A DNA stretch of 64,000 nt from Candidatus Pelagibacter ubique HIMB140 (GCF_025558165.1 NZ_LAMZ01000001.1:1282001-1346000), one strand, 5' to 3'; positions 1-10,025 are shown, counted from the stretch's first letter. Translations and numbers: made by a program. The notes: a model not told the origin generated them from the letters alone.

Positions 1-1122
1 ATTTAATTCTATGAACTCATCAATTTTGTGAGCTTGTTCTATAGATCCAGGTCCACAAACAACAGTACTGATTCCTAATTCTTGGAATAAACCAGCCTCC
101 GTTCCAAAAGAAACTACCTCTCTGGAATTATCACCAGTTATATTTGATACAAATTCGCATGCTTCAGATTCATCTAATCTATTAAAACCAACCACTTCAC
201 CAATTGTTTCTTTTTTAATATAAGAATCTGGAAATACTTTTTTCATTTCTGGTAGAAGTACTTCATTTGCATATTTATCAATTTCATTTGTTACAAATTC
301 TCCATCTTCTTTGACAACTGGTCTTGTTTCCCATTCAACACTACATTTGTCTGCAATGACATTATGAGCAATACCACCTTTAATGCCTCCAATTGATAAA
401 GTTGAATGTGGAGGATCAAAAATACTATTTTCTTTAACTCTTTTTTTTAGCTCTTCTCTTATCTCTAAAAGTTTTCCTACATACCTAGTGGCATATTCTG
501 CAGCATTTACTCCTAAATGTGGTTTTGAACTGTGTCCTGCTAGTCCTCCAAAGTGAACTGTATATTCATTCATGCCTTTGTGAGCATCTATTATTTTCAT
601 TGTAGTTGGTTCTCCAATTATACAAATTCCATTTTTGATATCTCTTTTTTTTAACTCCTCTATCAACAGAGGAGCACCAATACATGCAGTCTCTTCATCA
701 AAAGTGTAACAGAAATGTAAGTCTCTATCTAAATTACTTTCTTTAAAGATTGGCGCATAAGCAAGTGTACATGCAATAAAACCTTTCATGTCACATGAGC
801 CTCTTCCATAAAGTTTATCTTTTTTAATTGTTGCAACGAATGGATCGGTGCTCCAACCTTTAGAAACTGGAACTACATCAGTGTGTCCTGATAGAATGAT
901 TGGTTTTTTTGTACTTTGATTTTTTGCTTTTAAAGTTCCAAAAAGATTAACTCTTTTTTTATCATCATCGTAAACTTTGAAAGTATCTATTCCGATGTTA
1001 TTTAAAATGTTTTCACAATAATCAATCAAATTACTATTATCTTGGCCTGAGATAGTTTTAAATGCAATTAAGTCAGTTAAAATCTTGATTGATTTTTCAT
1101 ATAAATTGTTATCTATACTCAT
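1..1122 (-). CDS. argE: Acetylornithine deacetylase-like M20 peptidase (partial, C-terminus cut)
   Basis: A leftward reading frame starts with ATG at 1122 and stays open to the left edge (374 codons), so its C-terminus lies outside the window. The translation has the M20 zinc hydrolase layout: an early metal motif LSGHTDVVP, then LYGRGSCDMKG, DEE and GEPT, and a central dimerisation domain containing HKG and GGLAGHSS. This matches the ArgE/DapE branch; ArgE removes acetate from N-acetylornithine in arginine synthesis in the cytoplasm. The GRGSCDMKG and GEPTTMK wording favours ArgE over DapE, but other M20 amidohydrolases cannot be excluded without the C-terminus. It is divergent from csaA, with 24 bases between the two starts. 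Confidence 0.8.
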   Translation of the reverse strand, partial: MSIDNNLYEKSIKILTDLIAFKTISGQDNSNLIDYCENILNNIGIDTFKVYDDDKKRVNLFGTLKAKNQSTKKPIILSGHTDVVPVSKGWSTDPFVATIKKDKLYGRGSCDMKGFIACTLAYAPIFKESNLDRDLHFCYTFDEETACIGAPLLIEELKKRDIKNGICIIGEPTTMKIIDAHKGMNEYTVHFGGLAGHSSKPHLGVNAAEYATRYVGKLLEIREELKKRVKENSIFDPPHSTLSIGGIKGGIAHNVIADKCSVEWETRPVVKEDGEFVTNEIDKYANEVLLPEMKKVFPDSYIKKETIGEVVGFNRLDESEACEFVSNITGDNSREVVSFGTEAGLFQELGISTVVCGPGSIEQAHKIDEFIELN

Positions 1123-1146
1123 ATACTTAAAACACTATATTATATT

Positions 1147-1491
1147 ATGATTAAAGAGCAAATTACCTATGACATTTTTGACAAAGTAGATATTAGAGTT
1201 GGCACTGTAATTTCAGTTAAAAAAAATGAAAAGGCTAGAAAACCATCTTTAGTAGTTGAAGTAGATTTTGGAAGTGAAATTGGCATCAAACAATCATCAG
1301 CTCAAATTACTCATTATTACAATGAGGAGAATTTAAAAGGAAAGCAGGTCATGGCAGTTTGTAATTTTCCTGAGAAAAATATTGCTGGTGTAGTTTCACA
1401 AGTATTGGTTTTAGGAGCAATAGATGCTGAAGGGAAAGTTACTTTAGTACACCCATCACAAAAAGCTGAGAATGGTTTACCAATTGCTTAG
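1147..1491 (+). CDS. csaA: CsaA-type tRNA-binding-domain protein
   Basis: A 114-residue protein consisting almost wholly of one OB-fold tRNA-binding domain (EMAP/Trbp111 type). Recognisable elements are DIRVGTVISV near the start, KQSSAQIT in the middle and the FPEKNIAGVVSQVLVLGA segment. The size is normal for CsaA, a dimeric tRNA-binding protein with proposed chaperone or secretion-related activity. It begins a rightward run and its stop is 2 bases before the LysE-family gene. Function beyond nucleic-acid binding is family knowledge only. Confidence 0.85.
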   Translation: MIKEQITYDIFDKVDIRVGTVISVKKNEKARKPSLVVEVDFGSEIGIKQSSAQITHYYNEENLKGKQVMAVCNFPEKNIAGVVSQVLVLGAIDAEGKVTLVHPSQKAENGLPIA

Positions 1492-1493
1492 TA

Positions 1494-2087
1494 ATGCATC
1501 CTGAAATTCTCTCGATAACTTTATTTGGAATTGTTGCTGCATTTACACCTGGTCCTAATAACTTTGTAGCTTTTTATTCTGGTTTTAACTTTGGTATAGT
1601 TAGAACACTTCCACATATAATCGGGGTTACACTAGGTTTTCCATTTTTGTTATTATGCCTAGCTTTAGGATTGATTAATATATTTAAGCTTTATCCTTTA
1701 ATTCAAGAAATATTAAAATATTTAGGAACTCTATTTTTGATTTATTTAGCTTATAAAATTTCTTTTTCAGGTCCATCAAATCAAGAAAATAAAAATAAAA
1801 ATCCGATTAAATTTCATGAAACTTTTATCTTTCAGTTTCTAAATCCAAAAGGTGTAATTGCATCTATAATTCTTGTATCTACTTATATAAACCCAGGAGA
1901 AACATTTATGAGTTATACGACTCAAATTCTTGTTATGGCTTTACTAGTTTCTGTAACGAGTATAACTCTTTGGACATTTTTGGGTAAATTCTTTAGGAAA
2001 TTTGCGACAAATCAGAAATTTATTAATTATTTTAATTATGCTATGTCACTGCTTCTTTTAACAAGCATAATAACTTTTTATTTATAA
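1494..2087 (+). CDS. LysE/RhtB-family amino-acid exporter
   Basis: A 197-residue membrane protein of normal LysE/RhtB length. The N-terminus has the family-typical TPGPNN motif after the first hydrophobic stretch, followed by about five further hydrophobic segments. Members export amino acids or related small molecules across the inner membrane by cation antiport. Substrate cannot be read from the sequence. It follows csaA by 2 bases and precedes aconitase by 3 bases, so it is probably co-transcribed, though the neighbours give no functional clue. Confidence 0.85.
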   Translation: MHPEILSITLFGIVAAFTPGPNNFVAFYSGFNFGIVRTLPHIIGVTLGFPFLLLCLALGLINIFKLYPLIQEILKYLGTLFLIYLAYKISFSGPSNQENKNKNPIKFHETFIFQFLNPKGVIASIILVSTYINPGETFMSYTTQILVMALLVSVTSITLWTFLGKFFRKFATNQKFINYFNYAMSLLLLTSIITFYL

Positions 2088-2090
2088 AAT

Positions 2091-4760
2091 ATGACACCAG
2101 GAAACAAAAATTCTTATAATTCTCTTAAAAAAATTAACATCAACAAGAAAGAGTATAATTATTATTCATTAAGCGAAGCAGAAAAAAATGGGCTAGATGG
2201 AATTAATAAACTTCCAAAATCTCTAAAAGTTTTATTAGAAAATTTATTAAGATACGAAGATGATTTGAGTGTTACAAAATCTCAAATAGAAGCAATTAAA
2301 AATTGGCTGAAAACAAAAAAATCAAAAACTGAAATTGCATATAGACCTGCTAGAGTTTTGCTTCAAGATTACACAGGAATTCCTGCTGTTGCAGATTTAG
2401 CTGCAATGAGAGAGGCTGTTAAAGAAAAAAATAAAGATCCCAATACAATCAATCCATTATCAGCAGTTGATCTTGTAATTGATCATTCTGTTCAAGTTGA
2501 TCAATCTGCAAAAGCAGATTCATTTGAAAAAAACGTAGATATTGAATTCAATAGAAATGGTGAGAGATATTCATTTTTAAAATGGGGACAACAAGCTTTT
2601 GATAATTTTAGAATTGTCCCTCCAGGAACAGGAATTTGTCATCAGGTAAATTTAGAATACTTATCTAAAGTAGTTTGGTCTGAAGAATTTAAAGGTGAGA
2701 AATATATATTTCCAGATACACTTGTCGGCACAGACAGCCATACAACGATGGTTAATGGACTTTCTGTTTTAGGCTGGGGAGTAGGTGGTATTGAAGCAGA
2801 AGCAGGAATGTTAGGCCAACCTATATCTATGTTGATACCTGAAGTGATTGGTTTTGAAGTTAAAAATAAAATGCCCGAAGGTACAACGGCAACAGATCTT
2901 GTTTTGACAGTGGTTAAAATGTTAAGAGATAAAGGTGTTGTTGGAAAATTTGTAGAATTTTATGGAGATGGTTTAAAAAATCTAACTCTTGCAGATAGAG
3001 CAACTATTGCAAATATGGCTCCAGAATACGGTGCTACTTGTGGTTTTTTTCCAATAGATGATGAAACTTTAAAATATTTAAAATTTTCAGGAAGAGATCA
3101 GCACACTGTTGAAGTAGTTGAAAAATATGCAAAAGAACAAGGTTTGTGGGCAAGTAACGATTTAGAGTTTACTGATGTAATTTCTTTGGACATGTCCACA
3201 GTTGTACCAACTATTTCTGGTCCAAAAAGACCTCAAGATAAAGTTTTGTTAACTGATGCACCAACTTCATTTAAAAAAGTTTTATCTGAAGCAACTAATA
3301 AAGATAAAAAATCAATATCAAAAGTTTCAAATACTGATTATGAAATTCAAGATGGTTCAATTTTAATTGCTGCTATAACTTCATGTACCAATACTTCAAA
3401 TCCAAATGTTTTAATTGGAGCAGGTTTGCTTGCTAAAAAAGCTGTTGAGCATGGATTAGAAGTTAAGCCTTGGGTTAAAACATCATTAGCACCTGGATCT
3501 CAAGTAGTGACTGACTATTTAGAAAAAGCTGGTTTAAATACTTATTTAGATCAATTAGGTTTTAATTTAGTTGGATACGGATGCACTACTTGTATTGGAA
3601 ACTCAGGACCATTACCTGAAAATATAGTAGAGGCAATCCAAAAAGAAAATATTCACGCCGTTTCTGTACTATCAGGAAATAGAAATTTTGAAGGAAGAAT
3701 TTCCCCACATATTAAAGCAAACTATTTAGCTTCTCCACCATTAGTGGTTGCTTACGCAATTGCTGGACATATGGAGTTTGATTTATACAAAGACCCTCTT
3801 GGAAAAAGTAAAGATGGGAAAGATATATTTTTGAAAGATATTTGGCCATCAAATCAAGAAATAGAGGATACTTTAAAACAATCTTTGAATGCTGATATGT
3901 TTATCCAAAGATACTCAAATGTTTCCGACGGTCCTACTCAATGGCAACAAATTAAAACTGAAAAAAGCAGTATTTATAAATGGGATGAAGGTTCAACTTA
4001 TGTAAAAAAACCTCCATTCTTTGAAGGTTTGTCTGATGAGCCAGAAGGATTTAAAGAAATTAAAGATGCAAGACCGTTATTAATATTAGGTGATATGATA
4101 ACAACAGATCACATTTCACCAGCTGGAAGCATACAAAAAGATAGTCCGACTGGAGAATATTTTATGGAACATCAAATTTTACCTAAAGATTATAATTCTT
4201 ACGGTTCAAGAAGGGGAAATCATGAAGTTATGATGAGAGGAACTTTTGCAAATATTAGAATTAGAAATGAAATGGCACCAGGAACTGAAGGTGGATTTAC
4301 AAAATTATATCCTGAAGAAAAAGTAATGCCTGTTTATGATGCAGTTGTTGAGTATAAAAAAAGAGGAACTGATTTAGTAGTAATAGGTGGTAAAGAATAT
4401 GGAACTGGCTCTTCGAGAGATTGGGCTGCTAAAGGAACTAAACTTTTAGGAGTAAAAGCAGTTATTGCTGAAAGCTTTGAAAGAATTCATAGATCAAATT
4501 TAATTGGAATGGGAATTTTACCACTGCAATTTAAAGATGGAGAAAACAGAAAAAGCTTAAATTTAGTTGGTTCAGAACTAATAAGTGTAGTTGATATTGA
4601 AAAAGGCATAAATCCTTCTGATGAAGTTGTTATAGAGATCAAATATATCTCTGGAGAAATTAAAAAAGTGAAGACTTTATCTAGAATAGATACTAAAAAT
4701 GAAATGGAGTACTATAAAAATGGAGGAATTCTCCAATATGTGCTAAGGAACATGATTTGA
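2091..4760 (+). CDS. acnA: Aconitate hydratase A
   Basis: A full-length 889-residue aconitase of the AcnA/IRP1 family that interconverts citrate and isocitrate in the TCA and glyoxylate cycles. The 4Fe-4S ligands are visible: Cys432 in SCTNTSNP, and Cys498 and Cys501 in GCTTCIGNSGPL. Other signatures are GTDSHTTM near residue 214 and the C-terminal swivel-domain motif GGKEYGTGSSRDWAAKG. It sits in a tight rightward operon with LysE upstream and the YfgM-like gene 1 base downstream. Confidence 0.97.
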   Translation: MTPGNKNSYNSLKKININKKEYNYYSLSEAEKNGLDGINKLPKSLKVLLENLLRYEDDLSVTKSQIEAIKNWLKTKKSKTEIAYRPARVLLQDYTGIPAVADLAAMREAVKEKNKDPNTINPLSAVDLVIDHSVQVDQSAKADSFEKNVDIEFNRNGERYSFLKWGQQAFDNFRIVPPGTGICHQVNLEYLSKVVWSEEFKGEKYIFPDTLVGTDSHTTMVNGLSVLGWGVGGIEAEAGMLGQPISMLIPEVIGFEVKNKMPEGTTATDLVLTVVKMLRDKGVVGKFVEFYGDGLKNLTLADRATIANMAPEYGATCGFFPIDDETLKYLKFSGRDQHTVEVVEKYAKEQGLWASNDLEFTDVISLDMSTVVPTISGPKRPQDKVLLTDAPTSFKKVLSEATNKDKKSISKVSNTDYEIQDGSILIAAITSCTNTSNPNVLIGAGLLAKKAVEHGLEVKPWVKTSLAPGSQVVTDYLEKAGLNTYLDQLGFNLVGYGCTTCIGNSGPLPENIVEAIQKENIHAVSVLSGNRNFEGRISPHIKANYLASPPLVVAYAIAGHMEFDLYKDPLGKSKDGKDIFLKDIWPSNQEIEDTLKQSLNADMFIQRYSNVSDGPTQWQQIKTEKSSIYKWDEGSTYVKKPPFFEGLSDEPEGFKEIKDARPLLILGDMITTDHISPAGSIQKDSPTGEYFMEHQILPKDYNSYGSRRGNHEVMMRGTFANIRIRNEMAPGTEGGFTKLYPEEKVMPVYDAVVEYKKRGTDLVVIGGKEYGTGSSRDWAAKGTKLLGVKAVIAESFERIHRSNLIGMGILPLQFKDGENRKSLNLVGSELISVVDIEKGINPSDEVVIEIKYISGEIKKVKTLSRIDTKNEMEYYKNGGILQYVLRNMI

Positions 4761-4761
4761 T

Positions 4762-5406
4762 ATGGATGAAGATTTATCAATAATAAATGCAAATACTAGA
4801 AACGAAAAAATTAAGAACTTTTTTGTAAATAACAAAAAGGTTCTAATTTCTTCAGTTATTGTTTTAGTTTTGGTTGTAATAGGTGTTTACAGTTACGATA
4901 AATATACAACTGATAAAAAAAAACAGATATCTGATAATTTTAATGCAATTACGATCGATCATTCTGAAAATTCTAAAGACACAACTTTAAATAAATTGTT
5001 AGAGATAATTAATCAAAAAGATCCAACTTATTCTCCGCTCTCTCTTTATTTTATAATTGATAACAATCTCCTTTCAGATCAAAGCGAGGTTAATAAATTA
5101 TTTGATGTCATAATCGATGAAACATCACTAGATAAAGAAATTAAAAATTTAGTTATCTATAAAAAAGCACTATTTAATGCAGATCAGGCAAATGAAGCTG
5201 ATTTACTAAATATGCTAAATCCATTAATTAATTCAGAAAGTGTATGGAAATCGCACGCATTATACTTAATGGCCGAATATTTTTATGCACAAGATCAAAA
5301 ACAAAAAGCAAAAGAATTTTTTCAACAAATAACGACTTTAGAAAATCCAAATCCAGATATAAGAATAGAATCAGAGAAAAGATTAAACAGAGATTTGAGT
5401 GATTAG
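4762..5406 (+). CDS. YfgM-like TPR inner-membrane protein
   Basis: A 214-residue protein with a charged cytoplasmic N-terminus (about 25 residues), one transmembrane helix (about residues 27-45) and a periplasmic helical region with TPR-like helices, including SHALYLMAEYFYAQDQKQKAKEF near the end. This is the layout of YfgM/TPR_21 proteins, which associate with the Sec translocon and periplasmic chaperones. The gene overlaps bamB by 8 bases, the usual yfgM-bamB pairing in proteobacteria. The der GTPase gene that often follows is absent here. Confidence 0.75.
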   Translation: MDEDLSIINANTRNEKIKNFFVNNKKVLISSVIVLVLVVIGVYSYDKYTTDKKKQISDNFNAITIDHSENSKDTTLNKLLEIINQKDPTYSPLSLYFIIDNNLLSDQSEVNKLFDVIIDETSLDKEIKNLVIYKKALFNADQANEADLLNMLNPLINSESVWKSHALYLMAEYFYAQDQKQKAKEFFQQITTLENPNPDIRIESEKRLNRDLSD

Positions 5407-6697
5407 ACTATTAGCATTATTTATTACATTTTTTCTTCTAAATAATTGTTCTTTCAATGAAAATTCAAGAATTTGGAAAGACAAGGAAAAAGATTTATCA
5501 GAAAAAGAAAATGTAAAAAAAATATTTGCAGAGGAAGAGGTAAAAGCCTCTGAATTTAATCAAGAAGTTAAACTTGATTTATCTGGATTAAGAACAACCA
5601 ACAAAATAATAGATAATACCAATAACTACGGCGCTCAAAGCTATGAGGGTCAATTAGAAAAAATTGGTAGTTTTAAATTTTCAAAGTTAGATGAAATAAA
5701 TAATCTTAATTACAAGCCAATTTTCCTATCAGATGGATTAATTTTCTTTGATAAAAAGGGTACAATTATTAGATACGATAATAATAAAAAAGTGTTATGG
5801 AAAAAAAATCATTACACTAAGTCAGAAAAAAAATTAAGACCTAAGTTAAATTTTGCAATTAAAGAAAACAATATTTTAGTAACGGACAGTATTGCTAAAT
5901 ATTATTCGATTAATCTTGAAACAGGTGAATTGAATTGGACAAAAAATAACACCTATCCATTTAATTCAGATATCAAAAGTTATAAAAACAAAATTTTTGT
6001 AGTTGATTATAAAAATACTTTGAGATGTTATAAAATTGAAGATGGATCTGAATGTTGGAATTTACAAACAGAAGATTCTTTTACAATATCAAATGCAAAA
6101 TATTCATTAATTGTAATTGATGAAATGGTGGTGTTTAGTAACTCAATTGGAGATATCACGGCAGTTGATGTTGAGACTGGATTAATCACTTGGCAGCTAC
6201 CAACTCAAAGCAGCAGTATTATTAATGAAACTTATAATTTTAAAATATCAAAACTAGTATCAGATGGAAAATCTATCTTTTTTTCAAACAATAAAAATGA
6301 ATTTTATTCAGTAGATGTTAAAACAGGAGTAGTTAATTGGATAAATGATTTAAATTCTAACATTACTCCTATAATTACTGGTAATTTGATTTTTACAGTT
6401 TCTAATGATGGATATTTGTATGTAGTTGAAAAAAACAAAGGCAACATTCTTAGAATTACAGATCTTTTTAAAAATTATAAAATTAAAAAAAGAAAAGAAA
6501 TTGAACCAGTTGGTCTTGTTATAGGTAATACCAATCTATATTTAACAAATTCTGATGGAAAAATAATAATTGCTGATTTAAGTGAAGGAAAAGTTTTAAA
6601 CGTAGAAAAAGTTTCTGGAGATATTGTTTCAGAACCATTTATATTTAATAATAATTTGTATGTAGTTAGAAACGGTTCTATCGTACAGTACAATTAA
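5399..6697 (+). CDS. bamB: BamB-like outer-membrane assembly lipoprotein (PQQ-type propeller)
   Basis: A 432-residue protein with an N-terminal signal segment ending at a cysteine near residue 17 (LLNNCS), consistent with a lipoprotein although the lipobox is not canonical. The rest contains repeated beta-propeller blades with W and G spacing, such as NLETGELNWTK, DVETGLITWQL and DVKTGVVNWIN. BamB is an accessory lipoprotein of the BAM complex that inserts outer-membrane beta-barrels. The start is a GTG overlapping the end of the upstream yfgM-like gene, indicating translational coupling. It is somewhat longer than the roughly 390 residues of enterobacterial BamB. Confidence 0.85.
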   Translation: MIRLLALFITFFLLNNCSFNENSRIWKDKEKDLSEKENVKKIFAEEEVKASEFNQEVKLDLSGLRTTNKIIDNTNNYGAQSYEGQLEKIGSFKFSKLDEINNLNYKPIFLSDGLIFFDKKGTIIRYDNNKKVLWKKNHYTKSEKKLRPKLNFAIKENNILVTDSIAKYYSINLETGELNWTKNNTYPFNSDIKSYKNKIFVVDYKNTLRCYKIEDGSECWNLQTEDSFTISNAKYSLIVIDEMVVFSNSIGDITAVDVETGLITWQLPTQSSSIINETYNFKISKLVSDGKSIFFSNNKNEFYSVDVKTGVVNWINDLNSNITPIITGNLIFTVSNDGYLYVVEKNKGNILRITDLFKNYKIKKRKEIEPVGLVIGNTNLYLTNSDGKIIIADLSEGKVLNVEKVSGDIVSEPFIFNNNLYVVRNGSIVQYN

Positions 6698-6699
6698 AT

Positions 6700-7131
6700 A
6701 TGATCTTGAAATTTTTAGAAAAGATCGGAAGAAAAAAAGTAGTTCTAGATAGAGGACCGTCACACCCAAAATTTGATCAAGCAAAACCGTGGATGAATAG
6801 ATATTATGTGATATTCAGAAATAGACCTAAATGGTTTCCGTTTAATATATTGATTCATGAAATGTTAGATGATGATCATGGTGATGGGGTGCATAATCAT
6901 TTATGCCCATACATTACTATAATATTAAGAGGAGGGTACTGGGAAACAACAAAAAATGGAAGATTTTGGCGAAAGCCTGGATACATTGGTTTTAGATCGG
7001 CAAATGCTTTTCATAGAGTTGATTTAGAACCAGGCACAAAACCAATGACAATATTTATTCCAGGACCATTTGGTTTACGAAAAGGACCACGATCAGAATA
7101 TGGTATCGATTTTAAAACTAAAAGAAGTTAA
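6700..7131 (+). CDS. Cupin-like protein of unknown role
   Basis: A 143-residue protein without signal peptide or membrane segment. It looks like a single cupin: histidines in DDDHGDGVHNHLCPY, a beta-strand pattern ILRGGYWE, and a second-half histidine in ANAFHRVDL could bind a metal. The cupin call is from motif spacing only; no substrate can be named. It lies between bamB and zapE with 2 bases of spacing upstream and a 1-base overlap downstream, so it belongs to the same transcript. Confidence 0.6.
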   Translation: MILKFLEKIGRKKVVLDRGPSHPKFDQAKPWMNRYYVIFRNRPKWFPFNILIHEMLDDDHGDGVHNHLCPYITIILRGGYWETTKNGRFWRKPGYIGFRSANAFHRVDLEPGTKPMTIFIPGPFGLRKGPRSEYGIDFKTKRS

Positions 7132-8186
7132 TGGCCTTACCTTTTGAAAAAGAATTTATATCTCACTGTAAAAAAAAAAATTTAGAAATTAATCCTAGTC
7201 AGATAGATTTAGTAAAAAAATTACAAGAATACTACGAGGGTAATTTTCAATCATTAATATCAAAAATTTTTCAAAGCCAATCTTTTAAAAAAGGATTTTA
7301 TTTATATGGTGATGTTGGTGTAGGCAAAACAATGATTTTAGATTTCTTTTTTGATCAATTAGATCATAAGAAACTAAGGTCACATTTTAATGAGTTTATG
7401 TTGAGTTTTCATAATTTTGTTCACGAAAGAAAAGGTGGTAATCAAGAAAATATTATTAATGAATTTGTTAAAGATTTAAAATCAAAAGCATTGATAATTT
7501 ACTTTGATGAGTTTCAAGTAACCAACATTGTTGATGCTATGATTTTAGGAAAATTATTTGATCAAATCTTCAAAGAAGATATAAAAATAATTGTAACTTC
7601 CAATACTAAAATCTCTGAGCTTTACAAAGATGGTCTTCAAAGAGATCAGTTCAAACCATTTATAAAAATAATGGAGGATCAATCTTTTCAATACGAACTT
7701 GTAATAGAAGATGACTATAGAAAATCTAATAATTCTCAAGATAGATACTTTTTTCCACTTGATGAAGAAACCAATTTTAAAATAAATAAATTTTTTAGAA
7801 CTATTACTAAAGATAAAAATAAAACTGAGAAAATAATTAATGTAAAAGGAAGAAATTTTAAAATAGAAAATTTTTATGAAGGAGTGGCTAGATTTGATTT
7901 TAAAACATTATGTGACCAGAATTTAGGTGCAGAAGATTATTTAGAAATTATTAAAAATTGTGTTTTTATAGTAATCGATCAAATACCACAGTTTGATAAT
8001 TTTAATTCTAACCAACAACAAAGATTTATAACTTTATTAGATATAATTTATGATAATAGTGTTCCAATTGCAGTAACAGCTAATCAAAGTTTGGATAAAT
8101 TTACATCATCAAAACTATTAAAAAAACCATTTGAGAGAACAATCAGTAGATTATACGAATTAACATCTAATGTGATGAATTCATGA
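7131..8186 (+). CDS. zapE: ZapE/AFG1-family ATPase
   Basis: A 351-residue P-loop ATPase of the AFG1/ZapE family. Walker A is GDVGVGKT at residues 60-67 and Walker B is LIIYFDEF at about 121-128; the FDEFQVTNIVDAMIL stretch is typical of the family. In bacteria ZapE acts at the division septum and affects FtsZ stability, while mitochondrial AFG1 is linked to membrane-protein quality control. It overlaps the cupin gene upstream by 1 base and yjbQ downstream by 4 bases. Confidence 0.9.
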   Translation: MALPFEKEFISHCKKKNLEINPSQIDLVKKLQEYYEGNFQSLISKIFQSQSFKKGFYLYGDVGVGKTMILDFFFDQLDHKKLRSHFNEFMLSFHNFVHERKGGNQENIINEFVKDLKSKALIIYFDEFQVTNIVDAMILGKLFDQIFKEDIKIIVTSNTKISELYKDGLQRDQFKPFIKIMEDQSFQYELVIEDDYRKSNNSQDRYFFPLDEETNFKINKFFRTITKDKNKTEKIINVKGRNFKIENFYEGVARFDFKTLCDQNLGAEDYLEIIKNCVFIVIDQIPQFDNFNSNQQQRFITLLDIIYDNSVPIAVTANQSLDKFTSSKLLKKPFERTISRLYELTSNVMNS

Positions 8187-8602
8187 AACAAGAATTTTTT
8201 AATCTTCAAATAAACACAAATGGTCAAAAGTTATATGAATTTACAGATCAAACTCTTAATTGGATAAATGAAAATAATTTTAAGAATGGAATTTTAAATT
8301 TAAGTATTCAGCATACAAGTGCTTCTTTAATTGTACAGGAGAATGCCGACCCAGATGTACAAACTGATTTGATTAAATATTTTGATAAGTTAGCACCAAT
8401 GGATAATTCGCTTTATATTCATACAACTGAAGGTAAAGATGATATGCCAGCTCATATAAAATCTGCTTTAACAAATAATCAAATTTCTCTTAGTATTAAA
8501 AATAAAGAATTATTACTGGGAACTTGGCAAGGTCTCTATCTGTTTGAACATAGATTAGTGTCTCAAAAAAGATCTATAATTCACCATTTTTTGGGAGAAT
8601 AA
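8183..8602 (+). CDS. yjbQ: YjbQ-family (UPF0047) protein
   Basis: A 139-residue protein of the YjbQ/UPF0047 family, complete from end to end. The diagnostic segments are LSIQHTSASLIVQENADPDV, HTTEGKDDMPAHIKSAL and LLLGTWQGLYLFEHR, carrying conserved histidines and acidic residues. Members have weak thiamin-phosphate synthase activity reported; the physiological role is unsettled. It overlaps zapE by 4 bases (ATGA) and meets the photolyase gene tail to tail with a 1-base gap. Confidence 0.9.
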   Translation: MKQEFFNLQINTNGQKLYEFTDQTLNWINENNFKNGILNLSIQHTSASLIVQENADPDVQTDLIKYFDKLAPMDNSLYIHTTEGKDDMPAHIKSALTNNQISLSIKNKELLLGTWQGLYLFEHRLVSQKRSIIHHFLGE

Positions 8603-8603
8603 G

Positions 8604-10025
8604 TTATTTTTTCTTCAGAGATTGAAATGCATCCAATGCAGCAGCTCTTGCTTTTTCATGAACAACTATTGGTTGTGGATAGTCTTTACCTATAATTGTT
8701 TTAATAGCTTCTTGATATTTGACTTCCATTTCCCAAGGTTTGTGAATAAATTTTGCAGGAACTTTATTTAATTCAGGAACCCATTTTTTTACATAAATTC
8801 CTTCCTTATCAAATTTTTCACCCTGAAGAATAGGATTAAAAATTCTAAAGTATGGCGCAGCATCTGCTCCACAACCTGCAACCCATTGCCATTGTGCTAC
8901 ATTATTAGCTTTATTAAAATCAAGTAAGCAATTTCTAAAATGCTTCTCTCCCTCTATCCAATTAATTCTCAAATGTTTTACCAAAAAGGATCCTACAACC
9001 ATTCTAATTCTATTATGCATCCATCCAGTTTCGTATAATTCTCTCATACCAGCATCAACTATCGGATACCCTGTCATACCTTTTTTCCATGCTTTCAAAA
9101 ATTTTTCATTTTTAGCCCATGGGAATTTATCAAATTCTTTTCTAAAGTTGCCTTTTAAAAACTCAGGAAAATAATTAATTAGACTATGAGAAAATTCTCT
9201 CCAACCAAGTTCATTTATATATTTTCTATATCCTATTCCTTTTGATTTTAGCTCACTACACTTTTTCCAAATTGTATTTACATGAATTTGACCAAATTTT
9301 AAATATGGGGACAACCTAGAAGTACCATTTATAGAAGGGATATCTCTATTAGTCCCATAATCTTTAATTTTATTTTCTAATAAATCTTTTAGAATTTTTT
9401 GAGAATCATTTTCTGAAACTTTCCAATATTTATCAAATTTTTCATACCATTTTTTATTAGGTAAAATATTTTTGAGATCTATAGAATTCTTAAAATAATT
9501 GATGGCTTTAGTTTTCTTTTTTATAGTATAATTTTTAGTTGGAGGTTGATTTAGATAAATTTTTTCAGCAGTCCTCCAGAAAGGTGTAAATACTTTAAAT
9601 GGTGTACCATCATTTTTAGTTACTTCTTGAAATTCATTTAAAATATTTCCTTTAAAATATTTGTATTCTATTTCGTTTTTTATAAATAGATCTCTTATTT
9701 TTTTTCCTTTAGATATAACATCTGGTTCATAAATTTTATTCCAATAGATACATACATTATCTTTTTTTTTAAGCTTTGAAAAAATATCTAACTCATCACC
9801 TTTTAAAATTTCTAGATTGATTTTAAATTTTGAAAGTTCTGTTTTTATTGACTCTAATGATTTAAATAACCACCATTTCTGAGCTTCTCTTTTGTTGTCA
9901 AATTCATTATTGTTATAAATATATAACGCAATCACATTCTCATGATTATTAGTTGCAAAGGAAAGAGCTGGATTATTATCAATTCTAAAATCTTCTCTAA
10001 TCCAAAATATTCCAGTGCTTTTCAT
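8604..10025 (-). CDS. phrB: Class I CPD photolyase (cryptochrome/photolyase family)
   Basis: A 473-residue photolyase. The N-terminal alpha/beta domain (TGIFWIREDFRIDNNPAL) resembles the antenna-binding domain and the C-terminal FAD domain contains TGYPIVDAGMREL, GWMHNRIRMVV and NNVAQWQWVAG. The enzyme uses blue light and FADH to reverse cyclobutane pyrimidine dimers, fitting a surface-ocean organism. It is last in a leftward group, 5 bases after the ammonia-lyase-like gene. The class follows motif order; a cryptochrome-type function is less likely. Confidence 0.92.
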   Translation of the reverse strand: MKSTGIFWIREDFRIDNNPALSFATNNHENVIALYIYNNNEFDNKREAQKWWLFKSLESIKTELSKFKINLEILKGDELDIFSKLKKKDNVCIYWNKIYEPDVISKGKKIRDLFIKNEIEYKYFKGNILNEFQEVTKNDGTPFKVFTPFWRTAEKIYLNQPPTKNYTIKKKTKAINYFKNSIDLKNILPNKKWYEKFDKYWKVSENDSQKILKDLLENKIKDYGTNRDIPSINGTSRLSPYLKFGQIHVNTIWKKCSELKSKGIGYRKYINELGWREFSHSLINYFPEFLKGNFRKEFDKFPWAKNEKFLKAWKKGMTGYPIVDAGMRELYETGWMHNRIRMVVGSFLVKHLRINWIEGEKHFRNCLLDFNKANNVAQWQWVAGCGADAAPYFRIFNPILQGEKFDKEGIYVKKWVPELNKVPAKFIHKPWEMEVKYQEAIKTIIGKDYPQPIVVHEKARAAALDAFQSLKKK

